19,226 bases of DNA. Origin: CAYLZW01 sp964388085. Lineage in GTDB: Bacteria > Myxococcota > UBA727 > CAYLZW01. Both the position numbers and the translations under genes were made by a program. Positions 7,046-14,729 of the stretch are shown here, piece by piece. The notes below the pieces were generated by a model that worked only from the letters and a program-made list of their open reading frames with translations, made no database searches and was not told the DNA's origin. Position 1 is the first letter of the stretch; each line of letters starts with the position of its first letter. The stretch is from the NCBI GenBank assembly GCA_964388085.1, contig CAYLZW010000094.1, positions 1 to 19,226 of the forward strand. The letters are read 5' to 3'.

Positions 7046-9550
7046 GTGATCCGCGACCTGTCGCCAGACGAGCTTCGCTGGACGCTCGACGAGAGCAAGC
7101 TGCCCTACCCCGACTCGCCCATGACGGAGGAGGAGCGCCACGGCCGGCCGGGCGCCATCGGACAGGAACGCGCGCTCACCGCCCTCGAGCTCGGCCTCGG
7201 CATCAAGGAGCGCGGCTTCAACATCTTCGTCGTGGGCGCGTCCGGCACGGGCCGCACCTCGACGGTGCGGCAGCTCTTGAAGGAGCGCGCGCGCACGGAG
7301 CCCACGCCCGACGACGTCATCCTGCTCTACAACTTCGAGGATCACGATCGGCCACACGCGGTCTCGCTGCCGCCCGGCGAGGGCCCGCGCGTCAAGAAGC
7401 TCTACGACTCCTTCGTCGAGCGCATGCTGCACGAGGTCGAGAAGGCGTTCGAGTCGGACCGCTACATCACCGAGCGCCAGGAGCTCGACCAGCAGCACCA
7501 GGACGGCACCGACGCGCTGCTCGAGGACGTCGAGAAGGAGGCCCGCGAGGCCGGCTTTCTGCTCTCGCGCACGGGCTCGGCGCTGACCCTCTCGGTCGCC
7601 GACGCCGAGGGACGAGCGCTCAGCGAGGAGGCCTTCGAGGCGCTGCCGGCCGAGGAGAAGCAAGCGCTCGAGGAGCGCGCCGAGAAGCTGCAAGGACGCC
7701 TCGAGGACTCGCTGCGCAAGGTGCGGGCGCTCGAGCGCGCCACCGAAGAGAAGCTCGACAAGATGGCGCGCGCGACCGCCGACGCGGTGCTCGCGCCGCT
7801 CATCGACGACGTCAAAGGCCAGCTGCCGGGGCGCGAGCGCGTCCAGCGGCACCTCGATCACTGCCGCGAGGACGTGCTGAACCGGCTGCGCCGCCTCGTC
7901 CCCGAGGACAGCCCCATGGACGACGGTAACGGCGAGCCCGGGCAGCCGCAGCCGTCGCACCGCCGCCGGCTCTGGGAGGAGGAGGACGAGGGCGATCGCG
8001 ATGAGCCGGCGCTCTTGCGCTATCGCGTGAACGTCCTCGTCACCCGCTCCAAGAACGACGGTGCTCCCGTCGTCACCGAGACGCACCCGACGGCGTCGAA
8101 CCTGCTCGGTCGCATCGAGCACCGCCTGCGCGGCAACGACACGGTCACCGATCACACGCGCATCAAGGCCGGCGCGCTCTATCGCGCCAACGGCGGCTAC
8201 CTGCTCCTGCAAGCGCAGGATCTCTTGCGCGATCCGACGGCGTGGGAGGGCCTGAAGCGCGCGCTCAAGAACCGCGAGATCGAGCTCGACGATCCGGGCG
8301 AGCCCGGCCGCATGGTCTCCATGGCGAGCCTAAGGCCCGAGCCCGTGCCCATGAGCGTGAAGGTCTGCCTCGTCGGCACGCCCGACCTCTACTACGCGCT
8401 CTCTCGCGGCGATCCCGACTTCACCAAGCTCTTCAAGGTGAAGGCCGACTTCGACCTCGAGATGGATCGCTCGGACGAGCGCATCCAGAACTACCTGCGC
8501 TTCATCATGGGGCTCGCGCACGAGGAGAAGCTGCGACCGCTGGCCAAGAGCGGCGCGGCGCGCGTCATCGAGCACGCCGCGCGCGTCTCGCACAACCAGG
8601 ACAAGCTCACGACGCGCTTCGGGTGGATCGCGGACCTCGTGCGCGAGGCGAGCTTCTTCGCCACGCGCGCGGGCGCCGAGAGCATCGAGCGCCGTCACGT
8701 CAAGGAGGCGCTCGACGCGCGCGCCGAGCGCGAAGGCTTCCTCGAGCTGCGCATGCGCGAGGACATCGTGCTCGGGCGCATGAACATCGAGACGCAGGGC
8801 AAGGTCGTCGGGCAGACCAATGGCCTCACCGTCATCGACCTCGGCAGCTACTCGTTCGGCGTGCCCGCGCGCATCACCGCGCGCGTCGGCGCCGGGCGCG
8901 GCGAGATCGTCGACATCGAGCGCGAGACGGAGCTTGGCGGCCCCATCCACACCAAGGGCACGCTCATCCTGAAGGGCTTTCTGATCGATCGCTTCGGCAG
9001 GCACACGCCGCTGCAGCTCTCCGGCACCATCTGCATCGAGCAGAGCTACTCGGACATCGACGGTGACTCTGCCTCGCTCGCGGAGGCGTGCGCCATCCTG
9101 TCGGCGCTGGCGGACGTGCCGCTGCGCCAGGACGTCGCCATGACGGGCGCCATCGATCAGCGCGGGCGGGTACAGGCCGTCGGCGGCGTGAACCAGAAGG
9201 TGGAGGGCTTCTTCCGCGTCTGTCAGGCCATCGATCCCGCGCTCGTCAGCGAGGTCATCGTGCCCATGTCGAACGCGGCCGACCTCATGCTCGACGAGGA
9301 CCTCGTGGCCGCCGCGAAGCAGGGCCGCTTTCGCGTACGCGCGGTGGAGAGCGTCGAGGACGCGCTCTATGTGCTCACCGGACGCCACTGGGACCGGGGC
9401 AAGACCTGCCTGCGCGACACCATCCTGAAAAACCTCGAGCAGCTCGCCGCCGTACAGGCCCTCGCCGAGCGGCCGGCGTCGTCGAGGGGCAAGCGCGCCC
9501 CTCGCCTCGCCCGCGTGGCCAAGTCGAACAAGCGCGACGATCCTCGCTGA
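7046..9550 (+). CDS. Lon-related ATP-dependent protease (AAA_32 / Lon_C architecture)
   Basis: 834-residue cytosolic AAA+ Ser-Lys protease, distinct from housekeeping Lon because it lacks the Lon N-terminal substrate domain. The start is GTG, fixed by GAGGAGGGG five to six bases upstream. The P-loop is G64-A-S-G-T-G69-R70-T71, with Arg where Lys is usual. A long charged helical insertion follows (about 115-270), then an acidic linker near 290-320. A Walker B-like GGYLLLQAQDLL and the rest of the ATPase and lid are in the middle part. The C-terminal proteolytic domain has the catalytic Ser675 (DGDSAS) and Lys718 (GGVNQK), 43 residues apart, the same spacing as Ser679 and Lys722 in E. coli Lon. 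The tail after about 800 is basic. It is convergent with the downstream NDH-2 gene. Substrates are unknown. Confidence 0.92.
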   Translation: MIRDLSPDELRWTLDESKLPYPDSPMTEEERHGRPGAIGQERALTALELGLGIKERGFNIFVVGASGTGRTSTVRQLLKERARTEPTPDDVILLYNFEDHDRPHAVSLPPGEGPRVKKLYDSFVERMLHEVEKAFESDRYITERQELDQQHQDGTDALLEDVEKEAREAGFLLSRTGSALTLSVADAEGRALSEEAFEALPAEEKQALEERAEKLQGRLEDSLRKVRALERATEEKLDKMARATADAVLAPLIDDVKGQLPGRERVQRHLDHCREDVLNRLRRLVPEDSPMDDGNGEPGQPQPSHRRRLWEEEDEGDRDEPALLRYRVNVLVTRSKNDGAPVVTETHPTASNLLGRIEHRLRGNDTVTDHTRIKAGALYRANGGYLLLQAQDLLRDPTAWEGLKRALKNREIELDDPGEPGRMVSMASLRPEPVPMSVKVCLVGTPDLYYALSRGDPDFTKLFKVKADFDLEMDRSDERIQNYLRFIMGLAHEEKLRPLAKSGAARVIEHAARVSHNQDKLTTRFGWIADLVREASFFATRAGAESIERRHVKEALDARAEREGFLELRMREDIVLGRMNIETQGKVVGQTNGLTVIDLGSYSFGVPARITARVGAGRGEIVDIERETELGGPIHTKGTLILKGFLIDRFGRHTPLQLSGTICIEQSYSDIDGDSASLAEACAILSALADVPLRQDVAMTGAIDQRGRVQAVGGVNQKVEGFFRVCQAIDPALVSEVIVPMSNAADLMLDEDLVAAAKQGRFRVRAVESVEDALYVLTGRHWDRGKTCLRDTILKNLEQLAAVQALAERPASSRGKRAPRLARVAKSNKRDDPR

Positions 9551-9559
9551 GCCGCCGCG

Positions 9560-11215
9560 TCAGGCGTCGACGCTGACCCTCGTCGACGCGCCCTCCGCCG
9601 GCTCGCTCCCGCCCGCGCCGCCGGGAGCGAGGCGCGCCTCCGCGGCCTCACCGAAGGGGCGGAACGTCGCCGACAGCATCTTCGTCTCCTCTCGAGAGAT
9701 GCGCAGCACAATGACGGGCGAGAGCGCACGAACGGTCGCCGTGCGCCGCGTGTCCTGCAGCACCGCGATCTCGCCGAAGTGCTCGCCGGGGCCGAGCGTG
9801 GCGAGCTTCGTCTCCCCGCCGTCCTGCTCGTGCACGACCTCCACCTGACCGGCCTGGATGATGTACATGGCGCGGCCGATGTCACCTTGCCGGATGATGT
9901 GCTGGCCGGTCTCGAAGAGATGCCGCACCACGCCGACCTGCTCGGACGCGTTCACGCTCGTGATGTCACGACCGAAGAAGGGCGCGAGCAGCCAGTCGAG
10001 CATCGTGCGCGCACGCTTTTGCCAGGTGGGCAGGTAGGCGATCATGCACGCGCGCCACACGAGCCAGGCGACGACGCCCGACAGGGGGATGCCCCAGATC
10101 TGACCGACCGCTTTGCCGCTCCCGAGCACGCAGCAGTCGCCCATGCCGGTGAACGAGTACGGCTTCAGCGGCTTGCCGGCGAGCGTGCGCAGCAGGTTCT
10201 TGCCGATGGTGGCGCCGCCCTTCATCGCGTAGAGCGCGAGCGGCGGCGCGGTCTTGCCGTTCTTCATGGGCACGGCGCCGCAGTCGCCCGCGGACCACAC
10301 GCCGCGCTCCTCGCTGACGCGGCCGTAGGCGTCCGCCACGAGCCGGCCATGTCCGTCGCGTTCGAAGGGGAGCTGGTCGAGCAGCGGGCTCTGCGCGGTG
10401 CCGGTGCACGAGATGATGCTTCGTGTGGCGAGGCGCCGCCCGTCGCTGAGCACGGCCTCTTCGGGCGTCGCCGACGAGAGCTTCACGCCCTTCTCGAAGG
10501 TGACGCCGCGGCGCTCTAGGATGCTCTCGGCGCGCGCGGACAGCTTCGGAAACTGGCGCCCGAGCTCGGGCAGGATCATGTCGCCGGAATGCACGACGGT
10601 GATCTTCGCCTCGTCCCGGCGGAGCCCCGTGTACTCCTTGCCCACGAGGTCATCGAGGAGGTCGGCCAGCTCGGCGGCGACCTCGATGCCGGCGTAGTTC
10701 CCGCCCGCGATGACGAAGTGCAGGATGCGGCGGCGCTCGTCCGGGTCGGGCTCGATGTCGGCCATCTCGAGCATGGCGAGCAGATGGTTTCGCACCCGGA
10801 TGCAGTCGAAGTAGCCCTTCAAGCGCATGGTGTGCTCACCGACGCCCCGATAGCGGCTGAGGTCGTCGACGGAGCCGAGGTTTACGACGAGGTGGTCGTA
10901 CTCGAGCGTGGCCGGCTTGCCGTCGATGACGCGCGAGAAGGTGACGCGCTTGTTCTCGTGGTCGATGGCGTCGACGTTCGCGCACACGAAGCGACCGGGC
11001 GCGAACAGTCGGCGAGCCGGTGAGATGATCTGCCCGGCCTGCACGACGCCGGTGAGCATCTCGGGAACGAGCCCGTGGAACGTGTGGTAGTTGTTGTGAT
11101 CGATGACGGTGAGCTCGATGTCGCCGCGCTTCACCGCCCGCTTGATCGCGCGGGCGAACCAGATGGCGACGTAGCCGCCGCCGAGCACGAGGACACGGGT
11201 AGGCTTCGTAGGCAT
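9560..11215 (-). CDS. ndh: Type II NADH dehydrogenase fused to a cyclic-nucleotide-binding domain
   Basis: 551 residues. The first 410 or so are an NDH-2-like flavoprotein that would oxidise NADH and reduce quinone at the membrane without pumping protons. Evidence: FAD dinucleotide motif G12-G-G14-Y-V-A17, NAD motif G171-G-N-Y-A-G176-I-E178, the C-terminal FAD motif GVWSAGDCGA (Asp311), FTGMGDCCVLGSGKAVG (355-371), and a hydrophobic Trp-rich membrane-anchoring stretch (about 374-396). The C-terminal domain (about 430-520) is a CAP/PKA-like cyclic-nucleotide-binding fold with phosphate-binding cassette F480-G-E482 to R491-T-A493. A Gly/Ala/Glu tail ends the protein. It starts 10 bp after the stop of the EF-hand/CNBD membrane protein, with GAGG upstream, so the two are almost certainly one operon. 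Nucleotide control of the dehydrogenase is inferred from the fusion. Confidence 0.9.
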   Translation of the reverse strand: MPTKPTRVLVLGGGYVAIWFARAIKRAVKRGDIELTVIDHNNYHTFHGLVPEMLTGVVQAGQIISPARRLFAPGRFVCANVDAIDHENKRVTFSRVIDGKPATLEYDHLVVNLGSVDDLSRYRGVGEHTMRLKGYFDCIRVRNHLLAMLEMADIEPDPDERRRILHFVIAGGNYAGIEVAAELADLLDDLVGKEYTGLRRDEAKITVVHSGDMILPELGRQFPKLSARAESILERRGVTFEKGVKLSSATPEEAVLSDGRRLATRSIISCTGTAQSPLLDQLPFERDGHGRLVADAYGRVSEERGVWSAGDCGAVPMKNGKTAPPLALYAMKGGATIGKNLLRTLAGKPLKPYSFTGMGDCCVLGSGKAVGQIWGIPLSGVVAWLVWRACMIAYLPTWQKRARTMLDWLLAPFFGRDITSVNASEQVGVVRHLFETGQHIIRQGDIGRAMYIIQAGQVEVVHEQDGGETKLATLGPGEHFGEIAVLQDTRRTATVRALSPVIVLRISREETKMLSATFRPFGEAAEARLAPGGAGGSEPAEGASTRVSVDA

Positions 11216-11225
11216 CAGGCGGGCC

Positions 11226-13763
11226 TCATGCAGGCGCCGCGGCGGGCACCGGCGGCGTGGTGGTGGACGCGGGCGCGCCGTTCGGCAAGGTCGCGAGCAG
11301 CTTCTCGAGCGGCTCCTTCGTCAACGACAAGAGCTCGGTCTCGCGGGCGGCGACGATGGTGGCCGTACGCGGCTGGTTCTCGAGCACGGCGCGCTCTCCG
11401 AAGAACGCGCCATCCGCGAGCTCGGCCACCGCCACACCGCCGCGCTCGACGCGGACGGCGCCTCTGACGACGAGATAGAGGCGATCACCCGCGTCGCCCT
11501 CCTTCACGAGCGTCTCGCCCACGAGCGCCCGCGATGGCGTCAACGACGTCGCGAGATCGTCGAGCGCCGCGTCCGGGGCGTCCTGCAAGAACGGCAGCCG
11601 GCGGAGCAGCCCCCGGCGATGGGTCGCGACGCGCGCGTCGTGGCTCTGCCGTACGGCCGCGGCGACGTCGGGGAAGCGCTCGAGGATGGCCGCGAACGCG
11701 CTGCGGGGCAGCGCGTAGAGCACCGCGTCCTCCAGCGCGATGGCGCTGGCGGCGCGCGCGTCCCCCGACAGGAGCGCACCCTCGCCGAAGAAGTTCCCGG
11801 CGCCGAGCTCGGCCACGGTCTCGCCGCGCCGCACGATGCGAAGGGCGCCGCTGCCGATCAGATAGAAGGCGTCGCCGGGATCGCCCTCGCGGAACACCGC
11901 CTCGCCGGCCGCCTTCAAAAGGCGACCGTCCGCCCGCAGCGCCTCCACGAGGGCGACGAGCAGCGCCGGGCTGGCGTCCTTCAAGAACGGCACGCGACCG
12001 AGCAGGTCGCGCTGCAGCGCCCGGTGCAGATCGCTGAGGCGGCGCTCCTCGTGAATGGCCTTCATGGACGCCTGCAGCGTCGGATCGCGCTCGAGGAAGT
12101 AGCGGAAGGAGGCGCGCGTCATGCTGAGCACGACGGTGTCCTCCGCGGCCGTCGCCGTCGCCGAGCGGGGGCCCGCGGTCAAGAGCGCGCCTTCGCCGAG
12201 GTAGTCGCCGGCGCCGAGCTCCGCGAGCGTCTCGTCGCCTTGCGTCACGCGCAGGCGGCCGGCGCGCACGAGATAGAACGTGTCGCCGCTCGTCCCCTCG
12301 GCGAACAGCGCCTGGCCCGCGGGGACACGCTCCTCGACGAGGGAGGCCGCGATCTCGTGCAGCGCGTCCTCGCCGAGCACCGAGAGGAAGGGCACGCGCT
12401 TGGCGAGCTCGACCTCGACCACCTTGCGCACGTGCTCGCTGGCCACGGCGTCCTTGTGGGCGGTGACCGCGCGCTTGATCATGTCCTCGCGCGCGCCGTG
12501 GTAGGCCTCGACGACGTCATAGTAGACGAAGCGCCACACGGGCCGGAGGTGCTCGAAGAACTCGGAGAAGCCGATCTTCTCCTTCTGCTTGGCGCCGGTG
12601 CGGACGAGCCAGCGGTCCACCTCCCGCGGCGGCATGCTCCACTCGCGCAGGAGCGCCTCGAGCTCCATGCGGCCGAGGTAGCCGTCGTGGTCGAGGTCCA
12701 GGCGCTCGAAGACGAGGGCGGCCTTGTCTCGATCGGACTTGGCGGCGTCGAGGGCCTTCAGCAAGAAGGCGTGCTCCCGCACCTCGCGCACGGGCCAGAC
12801 GCTGTTCTGGAAGCCCTCGCGATCGAGGCCCTCGCCGATGCGCACCTCGAGGAAGCGCTCCACGACCGCGGGCGAGAGCTGCGAGTCCACCAGCAGCTTC
12901 TTGACCTCGGCGGCGCTGATACGACCGTCCTCGTCGGTGTCGAGGCGCACGAACAGCTCCTCCGCCGCGCGCGCGTCGTCCTCGCCGTGCCCCGTGTCCC
13001 ACAGCGCGCGCACCTCGGCCGACTGGGCGCTGTCCCGCGCGGCTTCGCGTACGAAATCGCCCCAACGGCCGCTACCACGCAGGTCGACCAGCCAATACAG
13101 CAGCATGTAGATGGCGCAGCCCTGCACGAGCACGAGCATGGCGGGCGCGCCGAGGATCGCCGGCGTCGTCGTCAGGCCGGCCATGATGATGGTCACGGAG
13201 TAGCGCGCGCCCTGGAACAGGCCGAGCTTGTCGAACAGGAAATAGTAGATGCGGCACCAGACGTAGACGTTGAACACCAGGAACGTCGACGCTGCCCAGA
13301 ACTCACTCGACGGATTCATCCACAGCTTCACGGCGCAGAACGCGTGCAGGCCGATGCACATGATGTAGCTCGGCCGCATGATCGCGCGCGCGCCGAACAC
13401 GATGGGCGTCTGCGCGTACGCGCTCGGGACGTGGAACAAGAGCGCCGCGGCGCACATGACCCGCGCGGCCACCTCGGGCTCGTCCATGACGAGCGCGCTC
13501 AGGCCGGCGATGAGCTCGACGGTGCCGGACGTGATGTGCACGCGCAGCAGCCAACGACGCCAGGGCACCATCAGGAACTTCGGATGCGGCGGGACGGTGT
13601 AGTGGTAGCTGATGACGATGAGGTTCATCACCGCCGAGGCGGCGACGAGGAACCACAGTCCGGCGCTGACGGGCGCGTCGTCGAGACGCCACGCGGGCAA
13701 CAGGAACGGGACCGCCGCCAGGTACATAATGGCGGTGAACACGATGTTCTTCAGCAGGCTCAT
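11226..13763 (-). CDS. Multi-pass membrane protein with EF-hands and three cyclic-nucleotide-binding domains
   Basis: 845 residues; no name recognised. Residues 1-226 hold about six or seven membrane helices (roughly 6-26, 34-54, 78-93, 97-116, 130-148, 155-177 and 188-226), several containing His. Next comes a calmodulin-like region: a canonical EF loop D275-T-D-E-D-G-R-I-S-A-A-E286, a degenerate loop near 306-317, a second canonical loop D356 to E367, and a degenerate loop G390 to E401. A linker is followed by three CNBDs at about 455-560, 590-690 and 720-822, with phosphate-binding Glu/Arg pairs E524/R533, E661/R670 and E790/R799. A Pro/Thr/Ala tail ends it. The start is an ATG with GGGAG eight bases upstream. 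The next gene is an NDH-2 with a fourth CNBD. The membrane part is not clearly a six-helix ion channel with a pore loop, so its role is open. Confidence 0.88.
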   Translation of the reverse strand: MSLLKNIVFTAIMYLAAVPFLLPAWRLDDAPVSAGLWFLVAASAVMNLIVISYHYTVPPHPKFLMVPWRRWLLRVHITSGTVELIAGLSALVMDEPEVAARVMCAAALLFHVPSAYAQTPIVFGARAIMRPSYIMCIGLHAFCAVKLWMNPSSEFWAASTFLVFNVYVWCRIYYFLFDKLGLFQGARYSVTIIMAGLTTTPAILGAPAMLVLVQGCAIYMLLYWLVDLRGSGRWGDFVREAARDSAQSAEVRALWDTGHGEDDARAAEELFVRLDTDEDGRISAAEVKKLLVDSQLSPAVVERFLEVRIGEGLDREGFQNSVWPVREVREHAFLLKALDAAKSDRDKAALVFERLDLDHDGYLGRMELEALLREWSMPPREVDRWLVRTGAKQKEKIGFSEFFEHLRPVWRFVYYDVVEAYHGAREDMIKRAVTAHKDAVASEHVRKVVEVELAKRVPFLSVLGEDALHEIAASLVEERVPAGQALFAEGTSGDTFYLVRAGRLRVTQGDETLAELGAGDYLGEGALLTAGPRSATATAAEDTVVLSMTRASFRYFLERDPTLQASMKAIHEERRLSDLHRALQRDLLGRVPFLKDASPALLVALVEALRADGRLLKAAGEAVFREGDPGDAFYLIGSGALRIVRRGETVAELGAGNFFGEGALLSGDARAASAIALEDAVLYALPRSAFAAILERFPDVAAAVRQSHDARVATHRRGLLRRLPFLQDAPDAALDDLATSLTPSRALVGETLVKEGDAGDRLYLVVRGAVRVERGGVAVAELADGAFFGERAVLENQPRTATIVAARETELLSLTKEPLEKLLATLPNGAPASTTTPPVPAAAPA

Positions 13764-13803
13764 GTCACTCCCAGGCAGAGCGCCTCATCGGGGCGGCGCC
13801 GCG

Positions 13804-13809
13804 ACGCTA
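13804..13809 (-). promoter_or_regulatory. Possible -10 element upstream of the EF-hand/CNBD operon
   Basis: On the minus strand TAGCGT, in the context TCGCTAGCGT, ends 41 bases before the ATG of the membrane protein. There is no convincing -35. It is listed because it shares the CTAG core and the distance to the start with sites before resB and the enoyl-CoA hydratase gene. Confidence 0.25.
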
Positions 13810-13879
13810 GCGACACGGCGGGGAAGCGGGAAGGAGCGATCAGAAGGCTCGCGCATGCGAGCGGGGGCTTTGCGTCGGC

Positions 13880-14662
13880 TCACTTGCCATGGAACACCGG
13901 CGCCCGCTTCTCGCCGAACGCGCGGAGGGCCTCGATCCGATCCTCGGTGTAGAGCGTGATCTCGTAGGCGCGCTGCTCGAGCAAGAGGCCCTCCGAGATT
14001 CCGGCCGTGAGCCCGCCGTCGATGGCCGCCTTGGCCGACTGCACCGCGAGCGGCGCGCAGCGCTTGATCTCGTCCGCGAGCGCGTTCGCCTTCTGCAGCG
14101 CCTCGCCGGCGCCGACGTGGTGGTCGACGAGGCCGAGGCGCAGCGCGGCCTCGGGCGTGAGCCGGCGCGCGGTGAAGATGAGCTCCTTGGCCCGCGCGGG
14201 GCCGACGAGGCGCGGCAGACGCTGGGTGCCGCCGGCGCCCGGGATGATGCCGAGCGCGCACTCGGTGAGCCCGATCTCGGCGCCGTCGGCCATGACGCGC
14301 ATATCGCACGCAAGCGCGAGCTCGCAGCCGCCGCCGAAGGCCACGCCGTTCAGGGCGGCGATGGTGGGCATCGGCAGCCGCTCGACGAGGTCCATGACGC
14401 GACGGATACGCAGCAGGAACGCGCGCGTGTCCTCGGCGGACATGCCCGCGCGCTCCTTCAGATCGGCGCCGGCCGAGAACGCCCTGTCGCCCGCGCCGGT
14501 GATGATGACCGCGCGCACCTCGCGCCGCACGGCGACGTCGTCGAGCGCCGCCAGCAGGGCGTCGAGCAGGCTGCGGTTCATGGCGTTGCGCTTGTCCGGA
14601 CGGTTCAGCGTCAGGGTGACGACGTGATCAACTTCGCTGACGACGACGAGCGGCTCGGACAT
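13880..14662 (-). CDS. Enoyl-CoA hydratase/isomerase (crotonase) family protein
   Basis: 260 residues, the typical length of a soluble crotonase. The oxyanion-hole segments FSAGADLKE (62-70) and AFGGGCELALACD (108-120) are present. Both catalytic glutamates are kept, E114 and E134, spaced by 20 as in classical enoyl-CoA hydratase, so a hydratase activity on a 2-enoyl-CoA is likely. The GIIPGAGGTQRLPRLVG stretch and C-terminal helices are normal. The overall look is closest to short-chain or methylglutaconyl-CoA hydratases, but chain length cannot be decided. The ATG is fixed by GGAGG six bases upstream. A good promoter candidate overlaps the end of truB just before it, so it may be transcribed apart from nrnA-truB. 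Confidence 0.92.
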   Translation of the reverse strand: MSEPLVVVSEVDHVVTLTLNRPDKRNAMNRSLLDALLAALDDVAVRREVRAVIITGAGDRAFSAGADLKERAGMSAEDTRAFLLRIRRVMDLVERLPMPTIAALNGVAFGGGCELALACDMRVMADGAEIGLTECALGIIPGAGGTQRLPRLVGPARAKELIFTARRLTPEAALRLGLVDHHVGAGEALQKANALADEIKRCAPLAVQSAKAAIDGGLTAGISEGLLLEQRAYEITLYTEDRIEALRAFGEKRAPVFHGK

Positions 14663-14700
14663 GGTTGCCTCCGGTCGCCGCGAGAGCGCGACGACGGCGT

Positions 14701-14729
14701 CGGCTAGCGCCCTGCCCGGCGCCCTTCAA
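14701..14729 (-). promoter_or_regulatory. Candidate sigma-70-type promoter for the enoyl-CoA hydratase gene
   Basis: Minus strand: -35-like TTGAAG (14729-14724), exactly 17 bp, then -10-like TAGCCG (14706-14701) in the context GGGCGCTAGCCG, 38 bases before the ATG at 14662. The -35 overlaps the truB stop codon. This is the best-spaced promoter candidate I can see in the window, although the -10 lacks the terminal T. Confidence 0.4.

Noticed and set aside
11226..13763. Classical cyclic-nucleotide-gated ion channel
   Set aside because: No S4-type arginine ladder and no pore-loop signature in the membrane part, and the EF-hands lie between membrane and CNBDs; the channel label is not supported.
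13764..13879. Possible small gene between the EF-hand/CNBD and crotonase genes
   Set aside because: 116 bp with no start plus ribosome binding site and no coding bias; best read as a promoter region with one CTAG-type -10.
11619..13952. A 777-codon open frame on the plus strand, antisense to the EF-hand/CNBD gene
   Set aside because: It is the mirror of a GC-rich gene: the product is His/Arg/Glu/Ala-rich, has no recognisable motif, and the opposite strand carries clear EF-hands and CNBDs.
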